The notes under the pieces are model-generated. The model saw only the letters and a list, made by a program, of their open reading frames with translations. It ran no database searches and was not told the DNA's origin. From assembly GCF_007748195.1 (NCBI RefSeq), contig NZ_CP037920.1, positions 744,001 through 808,000 of the forward strand: 64,000 bases of DNA, given 5' to 3'. Origin of the DNA: Gimesia aquarii. GTDB taxonomy: Bacteria > Planctomycetota > Planctomycetia > Planctomycetales > Planctomycetaceae. Below are positions 19,206 to 28,234 of this stretch, piece by piece. The position numbers were made by a program, and so were the translations under genes. The number at the start of each line of letters is the position of its first letter. The stretch's first letter is position 1.

Positions 19206-20465
19206 CTATTTCTTTCCAATACAGTAGAGCTTGTCTGTCATTTTCAGATAGATTTTGCCATCTGAGAAAATGGGAGTTGCCAAAGCAAAACCTTCGAGTG
19301 GATTTTCTGCTTCCACTTTGAACTGGTCTCCTTGGTCCAGAACAAAGGTCGTACCATCTTCTCTGGTAACATAAATATGACCATCGGCGAGAATCGGTGA
19401 AGAGCTAAACTTGTGACGGCTTCGAGGCAGACGGCCTCCCCAGATTTTTTTTCCGGTCTTGATATCAAAGCAGAGAACCTCACCTTTGTCTGCACAAATA
19501 TAGAAACGGCCATTGATGGCGGCTGGTGTAGGGACATCCGAAAATTCCCCTTTTGCTTCATTGGTCCAGGCTACATTCGACTTTGTGATATCTCCCGTTC
19601 CACCTAACTTGATTCCTGTGATTGAGCCACCACGTGCATAAGGGGCAATCAGATAGCCATCGCTGACAACAGGAGAGGAAATAGAGCGAAAGTATTTATG
19701 CTGAGTGGGATTCAGGCCACCGACTCTCCAGATTTCTTTACCGGTCTGTGCATCATGAGCCGTCACATGGTCTGCTCCTAGGACATAAATGATTTCTTTA
19801 CCATCACGGCTGACGACAACGGGAGTCGAATAACTCTGGTTGGCCTCTTCCGGAGCATTGAGGTTACGAGTTTGTTTCCAGACTTCTTTGCCAGTGGCTT
19901 TATCAAAAGCGACAAGATAAGAGTTATCGCTCTGCATGCAGGCAATGACGACCAAATCGTTTGTCAGAACAGGAGATGTTCCCAAGTCCCACCAAAGTGT
20001 GTCTTCCCCGTAAATCTTCTGCAGGTTTTTTTTCCAGAGGATTTTTCCATCACGATTAATACAGGCTAAGTCCCCACTTTTGAAGTAGGTAAAAAGGTAA
20101 TCATCATCGACGGCCGGAGAAGGGCTACTACCACTTCCTTTTTTGTGTTTACCCGCTCGCTCTGTGCCGAAGTCAACATGCCATTTTTCCTTGCCGGAAT
20201 TTTTATTTAGACAAATGACTCGGTTTTTTCCACCAGTGGTGGTTGTCAGGAACAGGTCGTCTCCCCAGATTACGGGCGTCGAACCACTGACTCCGGGAAA
20301 GTCGACTTCCCAGAGAATGTTTTTTAAACTATTCCAGGAAACAGGATATCCGTTTCCCTGAGCGACGCCATTTGAAGTCGGCCCCCGCCAACCAGGCCAG
20401 TTTCCGGCAATTGTGGTAGAAGCGATGAACAGAGTTAGAGTGGCTGCTGCCATTAAAGCTTTCAT
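19206..20465 (-). CDS. Secreted PQQ-like beta-propeller repeat protein
   Basis: 419 residues with AGGAA upstream and a signal peptide ending near STTIAG. The mature protein opens with NWPGWRGPTSNGVA, a hallmark of planctomycete outer-membrane assembly BamB-like or PQQ-like proteins. Repeated blades have ALDATTGKE-like motifs, here LNKNSGKEKW, FDKATGKEVW, HDAQTGKEIW and FDIKTGKKIW. There is no dehydrogenase catalytic signature, so a binding or scaffold role is more likely than PQQ enzyme activity. Terminated by the hairpin at 19159. Confidence 0.88.
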   Translation of the reverse strand: MKALMAAATLTLFIASTTIAGNWPGWRGPTSNGVAQGNGYPVSWNSLKNILWEVDFPGVSGSTPVIWGDDLFLTTTTGGKNRVICLNKNSGKEKWHVDFGTERAGKHKKGSGSSPSPAVDDDYLFTYFKSGDLACINRDGKILWKKNLQKIYGEDTLWWDLGTSPVLTNDLVVIACMQSDNSYLVAFDKATGKEVWKQTRNLNAPEEANQSYSTPVVVSRDGKEIIYVLGADHVTAHDAQTGKEIWRVGGLNPTQHKYFRSISSPVVSDGYLIAPYARGGSITGIKLGGTGDITKSNVAWTNEAKGEFSDVPTPAAINGRFYICADKGEVLCFDIKTGKKIWGGRLPRSRHKFSSSPILADGHIYVTREDGTTFVLDQGDQFKVEAENPLEGFALATPIFSDGKIYLKMTDKLYCIGKK

Positions 20466-20585
20466 GTCGTTCCTCAGACTGTGTTAAACTTTGTTTGAGT
20501 TTGTATTGAGATTAAATTCATTGTTTGTGGATGGAAAACACTAATCGGTAAGAATCCTGATTATAGCATGAGCTGAAACCGGATT

Positions 20586-22064
20586 TCATTCAGAATCGAA
20601 GTATTTTTCTATGATCCAGCGAGGTTGATGTTGGTCTGGTTTGCGCTTTCGTCCTGTTAAATCAATGGTTTCCGACTTGGGATGGTCGGATGTGAGGGGT
20701 TGTTTGTCGTCTGTTTTCTGCTGCCAGGTTTTCAGTAACGCCAGCATGTTCTGAACACGTTTTTTCTCTCCTGGTCTTTGGGAGAGATCATGTAATTCGT
20801 ACGGATCATTTTTAAGATCAAATAACTGTGTTTTATTGATTTGCGGATAGCGAATCAATTTCCAGCGATCGTCTCTGACAGCCCGCATTAAGTCTTCATA
20901 GGTAGTGAAGAGGGAATCGCGGACTCGGTCTGTATCCCTTCTCCAGATCGGAGCCAGGTCAGAACCTTCCACTCCTGCGGGAACGGGCGTGTGAGTTAAA
21001 TTGCAAACTGTTGGGAAAATATCGTACAAATACACGAGTGCATCACTGGATTCGTTTTGGGGTATACCCGGTCCTGAAAAAATCAGCGGAGATTTCATGC
21101 TGTGTTCATACAAATTTTGTTTTCCAAGTAAACCATGACTACCGATCGCCAGTCCGTGATCGGATGAAAAAATGATGATTGTATTTTTATCGAAACCATT
21201 TTTTTTGATGACGTTCAGGATACGACCTATTTGCATATCCATATCGGTGATCATCCCATAATACTCTGCCAGTTGTTCCTGCACGATTTTGGGATTTCGA
21301 GGCCAACCGGTTAACGATTCGTCTCGACCTGTCATCCAACCATTATTAAAGGGATGTTGTGGCATGAAATTTTTTGGTAGTGGAGGGGGATTTTTTTTAT
21401 AAGCTTTCATTGCCGCAGCAGGGGGCATTCGTGGATCATGGGGGGCTGTGAACGCAACGTACGCATAGAATGGTTTCTCTTTTGGATGCTGGTTCAAAAA
21501 GTCAACGGTCGCATCGACAAACAGCTCACTCGAAAATTTATCACCAGTGCGTTTGTTTTGAAACTGACCTTCTTTCAAGTCCATCACGGGAACTTTTAAA
21601 TGGTTGGACATACCTCCAATGAAGGCAGCTGTTCCTGTTGTAAAACTTTTTTGAAACGAATCGCGGTGATTGTGCCATTTACCTGTTCCAAATGTAGTGT
21701 AACCCGACTGCTTCAATAGTTGCGGTAGGGTAATAACCCCTTTGAGATTCATGGGAACACGATAAAGCGAGCGTCCACTGTTGAGCATCGCTCGGCTGGG
21801 TTGGCAGACCGCGCCATGAATGGAACCCATACAAAACGCATTTCGAAAACTAAAACCGGTTCTGACAAGCTGATCCAGATTCGGAGTCTGAATGTGTGGG
21901 TTATCGTAAGCAGAAAGTGCATCAGCACGTTGATCATCGCTGAAGAGAAACAGAATATTTGGTCGCGACGGAGCCTTTGATTCTGCAGAAGCTCTGTTTG
22001 AGATGAGGAACAAACAAGATATAAACAAGAGAACCAAGAAAGCATTTCGGAGATGTGCAGTCAT
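20586..22064 (-). CDS. Secreted sulfatase (iduronate-2-sulfatase type)
   Basis: 492 residues from Met at 22064, which starts a normal signal peptide ending RASA; a Met at 22097 is also possible. Sulfatase motifs: NILFLFSDDQRADALS (metal site), GAVCQPSRAMLNSGR (Cys for formylglycine), GTGKWHNH, and SSDHGLAIGSHGLLGKQN, which is typical of iduronate-2-sulfatase-like proteins. C-terminal LFDLKNDPYELHDL is standard. Expected to desulfate polysaccharides in the periplasm or outside. A second sulfatase 6 kb away belongs to a different subfamily, so the pair may act on different linkages. Confidence 0.92.
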   Translation of the reverse strand: MTAHLRNAFLVLLFISCLFLISNRASAESKAPSRPNILFLFSDDQRADALSAYDNPHIQTPNLDQLVRTGFSFRNAFCMGSIHGAVCQPSRAMLNSGRSLYRVPMNLKGVITLPQLLKQSGYTTFGTGKWHNHRDSFQKSFTTGTAAFIGGMSNHLKVPVMDLKEGQFQNKRTGDKFSSELFVDATVDFLNQHPKEKPFYAYVAFTAPHDPRMPPAAAMKAYKKNPPPLPKNFMPQHPFNNGWMTGRDESLTGWPRNPKIVQEQLAEYYGMITDMDMQIGRILNVIKKNGFDKNTIIIFSSDHGLAIGSHGLLGKQNLYEHSMKSPLIFSGPGIPQNESSDALVYLYDIFPTVCNLTHTPVPAGVEGSDLAPIWRRDTDRVRDSLFTTYEDLMRAVRDDRWKLIRYPQINKTQLFDLKNDPYELHDLSQRPGEKKRVQNMLALLKTWQQKTDDKQPLTSDHPKSETIDLTGRKRKPDQHQPRWIIEKYFDSE

Positions 22065-22203
22065 AGCGAGTATCCGGCAGGAATAGAGTGAAGGCATGGA
22101 TGATGTATGAATTACTTTTATGTTACAGAAAAGTGAGACAATCTTCGAATCCTACCATGTTTCTTTGGCAAGATCCCGCGATTTATTATCTTCATTAATG
22201 AAA

Positions 22204-23532
22204 TCAGTCGATTTTGAAGAAACGACGACCTTTAAGCTCAAAACGTGGTAATGCTCCGGGGGCAACTGTACTGACTTCTGCATGGAAATTGAGGCGATCT
22301 TTGATGGTATTGCTGACATCGGTAATAAGCTGACTTTGCTGTTCCTCACTAGTAAGAGTCCCAGTTGGTTCTAGTTCAATTTTCATGTGTTGCATCGCTC
22401 GTATCGTGTGGACTTCAATTCGATACTCCGCGATTTGATCGAATGTGCGGAGAATTGCTTCGAGGCTCGAAGGGAATACGTTGTTGCCGCGAATAATGAC
22501 CATGTCATCTGCGCGGCCAAGAATGCCTCCTTTTAATCGTAGTAATGAGCGACCGGAAGGGCAGTCTGTCGTATCTTCGCAGACTAAGTCACCTGTGCGG
22601 TAACGAATCAAAGGCGAGCCGATTCGTCCCAGATTAGTGATGATTAACTCTCCTTGTTCCCCTTTTACAACTGGCTGTAAAGTTTCCGGATTCACGATCT
22701 CAGCAATACATTCAGTTTCGAGAATGTTTAAGCCTCCCGGATTTTCCAGAGGTTCAATACCGAGTGCACCAATTTCTGTCATTCCCCAATGATCGAAGAC
22801 GCGCGCTCCCCAGGCTTGACCAATACGTAGCTTGGTCGCTTCAATGTTGCCCCCCGGTTCACCGGCGACAATTAAGGCACGCACACGACTCATTGCGAGA
22901 TTGATGTTTTCTGATTCTGCCACTTCTGCCAACCGCAGAGCATAAGTGGGAGTACAGCAGATCGCGGTGATTTTGTTATCCAGAATCATTTGCAGTCTGG
23001 CTTCACTTCCCATGCCGCCACCTGCCAGACAAAAATGACCAAGTCGTGTGGCACCTTCAAAGGCAGCCCAAAAACCCACAAAAGGACCAAATGAGAATGG
23101 AAAAAATAACCGATCTTCTGGATAGAGTCCTACCATGCGATAAATTTGTGACCAGCATTCACCAAACCAATCCCAACTTGCCTTGGTATCGAGCCAACGC
23201 ATCGGAGAACCTGTTGTTCCCGATGTTTGGTGCATGCGTGTGTATTTTTCTACAGGATAAGTCAGATTTGAGCCATAGGGTGAGTGGGCTAGATGATCTT
23301 CTACTAATTCCGTTTTGGTTGTAACCGGCAATTTTTGCAGATCGGATAAGTTTTGAATCGCGTCTACTGAAACTCCGGCAGCCTCCCACTTCTTGCTCCA
23401 GAAAGGATTCGTGGCAGAGACTTCTTTCAGAAGGCCTTGTAAGCGTTGCAGTTGGCGTGCTTCGATTACGTTGCGATTCTGGTTTTCCGGCAGGTTTTGT
23501 AGATCATTCATATAATTACTTGTTTGCTTCAT
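22204..23532 (-). CDS. Phenylacetate-CoA ligase-like AMP-binding enzyme
   Basis: 442 residues. PaaK-type features: HQTSGTTGSPMRW nucleotide loop, the FFPFSFGPFVGFWAA substrate wall, DHWGMTEIGALG (motif with TE), YRTGDL, and a C-terminal VFPSSLEAILRTFD hinge region. The family activates aryl or other carboxylates to CoA thioesters via acyl-adenylates. No phenylacetate degradation genes are adjacent, so the true acid is unknown. The start may be Met8 (23511). Single gene with its own upstream region. Confidence 0.85.
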   Translation of the reverse strand: MKQTSNYMNDLQNLPENQNRNVIEARQLQRLQGLLKEVSATNPFWSKKWEAAGVSVDAIQNLSDLQKLPVTTKTELVEDHLAHSPYGSNLTYPVEKYTRMHQTSGTTGSPMRWLDTKASWDWFGECWSQIYRMVGLYPEDRLFFPFSFGPFVGFWAAFEGATRLGHFCLAGGGMGSEARLQMILDNKITAICCTPTYALRLAEVAESENINLAMSRVRALIVAGEPGGNIEATKLRIGQAWGARVFDHWGMTEIGALGIEPLENPGGLNILETECIAEIVNPETLQPVVKGEQGELIITNLGRIGSPLIRYRTGDLVCEDTTDCPSGRSLLRLKGGILGRADDMVIIRGNNVFPSSLEAILRTFDQIAEYRIEVHTIRAMQHMKIELEPTGTLTSEEQQSQLITDVSNTIKDRLNFHAEVSTVAPGALPRFELKGRRFFKID

Positions 23533-23864
23533 TTAGAGGCATCAGGGAAGGTTATTTCATGGTATCTCTTATTCTGTCGCAACTTGAATGATTTTCCAAC
23601 CTAAAGCCCTATCTACGAGAGAAATTATCATCTGGAAACGAGTATAGAACAATCGTCGGAAAGAGTTATTAAATAAAGAGTTATTAAAGTGAAACTATCT
23701 AACATGACCAATTCAACAACCACTCAAGTCATGAAATGTGGAGGACGATGATATCGATACAGTAGGCTGTCCTGATTAAAAAAAGAGATAGGGTTCAGAT
23801 GAGAATCAGGATCACCTGAACATTGCCGACAACAACAGAACTGACATCCGGAGACGAGAGATTT
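23533..23864. other. Intergenic region between divergent genes
   Basis: About 330 bases, AT-rich, between the PaaK-like gene (leftward) and the conserved hypothetical gene (rightward). It contains a short direct repeat AGAGTTATTAAA near 23660-23690. I see no RNA gene, no terminator and no clear promoter. Confidence 0.4.
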
Positions 23865-24395
23865 ATGGGAGCGGACGGTAGTAGTAAAGAGTTGAAACTT
23901 GGGTTCCTGGCCACGATTGAATGTGCGGATGGTGCATTGATTGGTGGTTTACTGGTCACCAATCATTTTGGCAGGCCATTAGAGTTTCAATGTACCACTC
24001 CTGTAAAACCGAACCGAACACAAGAAGTTTTATATGGTCCGACACTTGTTCCTTTTCTCGTTGGCGAGGTAATTGGCCAGACATTGGTACAAAAGATGAA
24101 TGTCAAACCGAATTTGATTCTGGTTGAGCAAGATCAGGCGATGGAATTGCAAAAACACATTTCGATACCTGTGGCTATTTTGTCTGATGTGGAGCAAATC
24201 CTGGATGAGAATGCTTCTTTTATTATCGAAGAAGTAGGTAAGAACAAACTGCGGTTCGATGCCGGTCATCAAGCAGGGCGAGTCGTAATTGAGAATACCA
24301 GCAAAAAAATACCCGGTGATGCCGACCTTGGGGAACCTTTTGAGCGTGTGCGCGAAGCCTTGAATGAAGCTATCAGAATGGGTTCATCCCGTTGA
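23865..24395 (+). CDS. Conserved hypothetical protein
   Basis: 176 residues from the ATG at 23865; a TTG at 23823 would add 14. No domain I can name. The sequence is soluble and alpha/beta in character (LGFLATIECADGALIGGLLV, then EFQCTTPVKPNRTQEVLYG and FLVGEVIGQTLVQK). No signal peptide or membrane helix. It lies 64 bases upstream of, and in the same direction as, the SNF2 helicase gene, so the two are probably cotranscribed and may work together. Confidence 0.65.
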   Translation: MGADGSSKELKLGFLATIECADGALIGGLLVTNHFGRPLEFQCTTPVKPNRTQEVLYGPTLVPFLVGEVIGQTLVQKMNVKPNLILVEQDQAMELQKHISIPVAILSDVEQILDENASFIIEEVGKNKLRFDAGHQAGRVVIENTSKKIPGDADLGEPFERVREALNEAIRMGSSR

Positions 24396-24459
24396 TCTGA
24401 TATTCATGCTGGTATTGTGAATTGATTCAGAAGACGTTTGTTTCAGGTCAGGCGAGTAC

Positions 24460-26385
24460 GTGGAAAATTCAGAAACAAAACCAAATAGCGGAAACCATCA
24501 GGACATTTTCGATCATTCTGGTGGTCCACATTTTTTACCGCAAACAGCGGTTTCTAATTCAGCCCTGATTTCTCAAACCGATAGGCATAATCTCAAGCAG
24601 CAGATTGGCTGCGAGTCGATGGCGTTAGCGGTATCGACTTCTGTTTTTGCTTCGGGAATGAATGGCGCGCTCACACGCAAATTCAAAGTGGAAACATCAT
24701 CGGTTGACCTGCTTGAACCGGCAGGCATGATGCCTAAATGGAAGCCGACTCGTCCACGCGTCAAAACCTTTGGTATGACATTTCCTGACGGTTTAGAATT
24801 TATTCCTCCCAAAGAAGAAAAAGAATCCGAGTCGGAAATTAATCAAATCAAAGGGCCGACACCGACAGACTCCGAAAACATGGAAAGTAAAACAGCAACT
24901 AGGTTACAACCTCCGCCAAACGCATTGTCTCTAGAAGATCGACTCTTTTATCTGTTGCAGCCTCCATTAGAAACCTGGTTGGCGGGACAGGAATTGCTTA
25001 TGCCGTTTGAACCATTTCCTTACCAGTATGAGGGGATAGCCTGGCTGTTTTCGCAAAAGTCTGCATTGCTTGCTGATGAAATGGGGCTCGGTAAAACGAT
25101 GCAGACAATTACTGGAGTTCGTTTGTTATTGCGGAGCGGTCAGGTTCGACGGATTTTATTGCTCTGTCCTAAGCCACTGATTCCCAATTGGCAGCGTGAA
25201 TTTAAATTTTGGGCTGAAGAACTACCCGTTACCATTGTACAAGGGGATTCGAATCGTCGTAAAATGATTTGGGAAATGCCTAATACACCAATCTTGATTG
25301 CCAATTATGAATCGATGACGCGCGACTTTGAGGCGATGGGGGAAGAAAACATACCCCGGTTCGACTTGGTCGTTCTTGATGAAGCGCAGAGAATTAAGAA
25401 TCGCAACTCTCGAACTGCAGAGATTTCACGCTCTATACCTCGTAAACGGAGTTGGGCTCTCACAGGTACTCCCATTGAAAATCGACATGAAGAAATGTCA
25501 TCTTTATTTGAATGGATGGAAGTCGTTCCGCCACGGGCAACTCCTGATTTGCGGCAGCTCCAGGTACTTTCCAAAGAGTTTATTTTGAGACGGACAAAAG
25601 ATCTGGTGATGACCGACTTACCGCCCCGTCTGGATCGTCCTGCCTTCTTGGATTTGAATCCCGCCCAGCAAATTGCCTACGAGACAGCTGAAAAAGATGG
25701 CGTGATTCAGCTGAATGAGATGGGAGATTCGATTACCGTACAGCATGTCTTTGAGTTAGTGCTGCGTTTGAAGCAAATCACTAATTTCGATCCGGTAACA
25801 GGGGAAAGCTCAAAACTGGATCGACTGGAAGCCGACATGGAAGAGATTGCCTCTAGTGGTGGCAAAGCAATTTTATTCAGCCAATGGACAAAGCCTTTGG
25901 ATTTCATGGCTGAACGGTTAGCGCGTTTTGGGACTCTTGTCTATCATGGTGGAATTCCTACAAAACAACGTGAGCCCATTCTCGATCAATTCAAGCACGA
26001 TCCGAATTCCCATTTACTGTTGATGAGTTATGGAACAGGCGCTGTGGGTCTCAATTTACAGTTTGCCGGTTATGTATTTCTGTTCGACCGCTGGTGGAAT
26101 CCAGCGATTGAGGATCAGGCAATTAACCGTGCCCATCGGATCGGTCAGAAAACGCAGGTAATCGTAACAAAATTCATCTGTAACAATACGATTGAAGAAC
26201 GCATTGATCTGGTCTTGCAGCAGAAACGCGAGTTATTTCATTCCATATTGGGAGACGGAGATACGACTTGTGAATCGAGGAGCCTGACCGCAGCAGAAAT
26301 CTTTGGGTTGTTTGATCTGAAGCAGAAAAAAGGGGATGTGACTAAGAAAATTGCTCCACAAATCCCACAAAAACCGGCTGCCTGA
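24460..26385 (+). CDS. SNF2/RapA-like DEAD-box-superfamily helicase
   Basis: 641 residues from a GTG with AGGCGAG upstream. About 190 N-terminal residues are low in recognisable structure. The SNF2 ATPase then runs through motif [13 protein letters not shown], Ia, motif [10 protein letters not shown] (DEAQ rather than DEAH), motif [11 protein letters not shown], and the C-terminal RecA lobe with [14 protein letters not shown] and motif VI RAHRIGQ. Such proteins translocate on double-stranded DNA to remodel protein-DNA complexes; bacterial forms occur in repair, transcription recycling or defence. No nuclease, methylase or other defence partner is adjacent. Confidence 0.9.
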   Translation: MENSETKPNSGNHQDIFDHSGGPHFLPQTAVSNSALISQTDRHNLKQQIGCESMALAVSTSVFASGMNGALTRKFKVETSSVDLLEPAGMMPKWKPTRPRVKTFGMTFPDGLEFIPPKEEKESESEINQIKGPTPTDSENMESKTATRLQPPPNALSLEDRLFYLLQPPLETWLAGQELLMPFEPFPYQYEGIAWLFSQKSALLADEMGLGKTMQTITGVRLLLRSGQVRRILLLCPKPLIPNWQREFKFWAEELPVTIVQGDSNRRKMIWEMPNTPILIANYESMTRDFEAMGEENIPRFDLVVLDEAQRIKNRNSRTAEISRSIPRKRSWALTGTPIENRHEEMSSLFEWMEVVPPRATPDLRQLQVLSKEFILRRTKDLVMTDLPPRLDRPAFLDLNPAQQIAYETAEKDGVIQLNEMGDSITVQHVFELVLRLKQITNFDPVTGESSKLDRLEADMEEIASSGGKAILFSQWTKPLDFMAERLARFGTLVYHGGIPTKQREPILDQFKHDPNSHLLLMSYGTGAVGLNLQFAGYVFLFDRWWNPAIEDQAINRAHRIGQKTQVIVTKFICNNTIEERIDLVLQQKRELFHSILGDGDTTCESRSLTAAEIFGLFDLKQKKGDVTKKIAPQIPQKPAA

Positions 26386-26400
26386 GATCGACTCTTGATA

Positions 26401-27675
26401 TTATAGTTTCCTCATCAGTGGGCTGGATGTCATCGCACCCGTTTCATCAGTGACATTGATAAACCAGATTTTTGTGTTTCCAGGTGGCGCTTTGCCTGAG
26501 ACTTTCCTCCCTTCAATTTTTAGTGGGATCGAATGCCACTTTCTTTCCGGGTTAGGACCATCATCGGTTGTGTATTGCAGAACTGCTGTTTTCACTGGGG
26601 CAGACTGAGACAATTCCGCTGATATTCTTTTGCCTTTCATCACGGGGCTCTGAACCAGCGGTAAGGCAGTCGTGTGGTTGAGTTTTTCATTGATGAACTT
26701 TGCAATCTCTTGAGGTGCCCAACCAGCTGGGTGGCTATGTCGCATATTGACTTCAATACGAATGTTACGCGGCGTAGATTCAGGAACGGCTTCATAACTT
26801 TTCTGGTAAGCACTCAACCAGTATGCGAAATCATTCGTGCCATTAACAAAAAAGATTGGCATTTGAACTGCAGGCAGATATTGCCCCGGATCATAGAGTT
26901 GCATCCAACGCTTGGCGTCTTTGGGGGAAAGTTTAGTGATCGATTTTTCAAAAACCGAGTGATTATCTAAGAAACCACACCCATAAACGGGGACAGCCGC
27001 CTCGAAGCGATTGTCAAGTCCCGCAACAACACAGGTTAGATAGCCACCCCATGAGATGCCCGTCACAGCCGTACGGTCTTGATCAACTTCAGCAAACGAG
27101 CAGATCAGTGAGTGTGCCAAAATGACATTGGCCGGTGCGTGATAACACCAGTGTTCTGAAATATCAGATTTGATAGCATCAAATTTTTCGACATGTGATT
27201 GATTTGGTCCACCCTCAGCAAGCCGTGTTCTATTTTTGCGATCATGTGGATTTTTACCCTCAACAGGCTGGAAACCAGCCAGATCCATGGCAATAGCTGC
27301 GTAACCTTTCTGGACCCATAGTTCGACCCACTCACGGAAGGCAGTTCCACCTCCGCCATGGATCAGGACGACGCTGGGAAAGCGAGGGGGATTCGTCGAG
27401 TCTATTTTGGGTAACTCGGGGGAGCCATAATAGGCAAATACTTTTGTCGGTTTTCCTCGATAATCTAAGCCCTGGTAAAGCAGTGATCTGACAGAAGAGT
27501 TCTGATCGACCCATTCAAATTTAGGTGCCTTGCTGAGTTCCTTCAAATCCCATGGAGTTGTTTTGGGCAGACGGGGATTGGGTTTGATTGGCTCAGCCGC
27601 TTGTAAGTGCCCAGTGGCAAGCAGAAAGAGAATGAAGAGACCCAGTAAAGACCTGATTAGTCGAACTGTATTCAT
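26401..27675 (-). CDS. Secreted alpha/beta hydrolase (acetyl xylan esterase-like)
   Basis: 424 residues from the ATG at 27675 (GGTGG upstream; GTG at 27687 is the alternative). Signal peptide ends near LQAAEP. The hydrolase core shows VLIHGGGGTAFREWV (oxyanion region), GISWGGYL with the nucleophile Ser, a likely acid in NGTNDFAYW and a terminal His in RHSHPAGW. A C-terminal beta-rich domain (about 320-424) resembles those of planctomycete dienelactone-hydrolase/acetyl-esterase proteins. Probably deacylates polysaccharide or related compounds in the periplasm. Confidence 0.85.
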   Translation of the reverse strand: MNTVRLIRSLLGLFILFLLATGHLQAAEPIKPNPRLPKTTPWDLKELSKAPKFEWVDQNSSVRSLLYQGLDYRGKPTKVFAYYGSPELPKIDSTNPPRFPSVVLIHGGGGTAFREWVELWVQKGYAAIAMDLAGFQPVEGKNPHDRKNRTRLAEGGPNQSHVEKFDAIKSDISEHWCYHAPANVILAHSLICSFAEVDQDRTAVTGISWGGYLTCVVAGLDNRFEAAVPVYGCGFLDNHSVFEKSITKLSPKDAKRWMQLYDPGQYLPAVQMPIFFVNGTNDFAYWLSAYQKSYEAVPESTPRNIRIEVNMRHSHPAGWAPQEIAKFINEKLNHTTALPLVQSPVMKGKRISAELSQSAPVKTAVLQYTTDDGPNPERKWHSIPLKIEGRKVSGKAPPGNTKIWFINVTDETGAMTSSPLMRKL

Positions 27676-27785
27676 CAAAATAACCACCGTAGTTCAAAGT
27701 ATCAAATTTGGAGTGAACTGTGATTATCTGAAATGAAAACAGGGTTCGCAATAGAAGTAAGTAAGTCGGTTCTTACAAATTGTGT

Positions 27786-28220
27786 TTAGAAGAGAAGACG
27801 GTAGAGGGCAGAACAAAATATGATTGCAATCGTGATCACCGAACCAATAATACTGACACAGACAGCGGCAGTACCTGCTTTAAATGTATTTTGTGATTCT
27901 GCAGGTAAATGGTTTCCGAGCAACTTCCAGATCGATTTCAAAACTTGGTTAAACATTTGAGCGCACAATACGGTTGTCATTGCCAGAACAATAATCGCCC
28001 AGTGCGTTGCCGATAAACCTAGTAACATGGCACCGGCAATGACGGCGCTCCCGGTAAAGAAGTGTATGAAGAACGTGCTGTCCAGGCGGATTCCGAATGT
28101 GATACCACGTTCGGCGTCAACAAGACGTTGCCTCCATTCAGATCGTAATTTTGTTGTCACTTCGCGCGGTGCTGAGCCTGCACGGTGTTTTTTTACTATA
28201 GTATCCTGAGATTTGATCAC
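27786..28220 (-). CDS. DgkA-type diacylglycerol kinase homologue lacking catalytic acids
   Basis: 144 residues from a GTG with AGGAA upstream. Three hydrophobic helices and the TFFIHFFTG opening match the small integral DgkA family. At the usual catalytic helix (consensus ExxNTAIExVVD) this protein reads QMFNQVLKSIWK: the first Glu is Gln, the second Glu is Lys and the Asp is Lys, with only the Asn kept. The later Lys-Asp pair is Lys-Ala. It is therefore unlikely to be an active lipid kinase. It directly follows the LptD-like gene (14-base gap), suggesting an envelope role. Confidence 0.72.
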   Translation of the reverse strand: MIKSQDTIVKKHRAGSAPREVTTKLRSEWRQRLVDAERGITFGIRLDSTFFIHFFTGSAVIAGAMLLGLSATHWAIIVLAMTTVLCAQMFNQVLKSIWKLLGNHLPAESQNTFKAGTAAVCVSIIGSVITIAIIFCSALYRLLF

Positions 28221-28234
28221 CGTCGAAATTCCTG

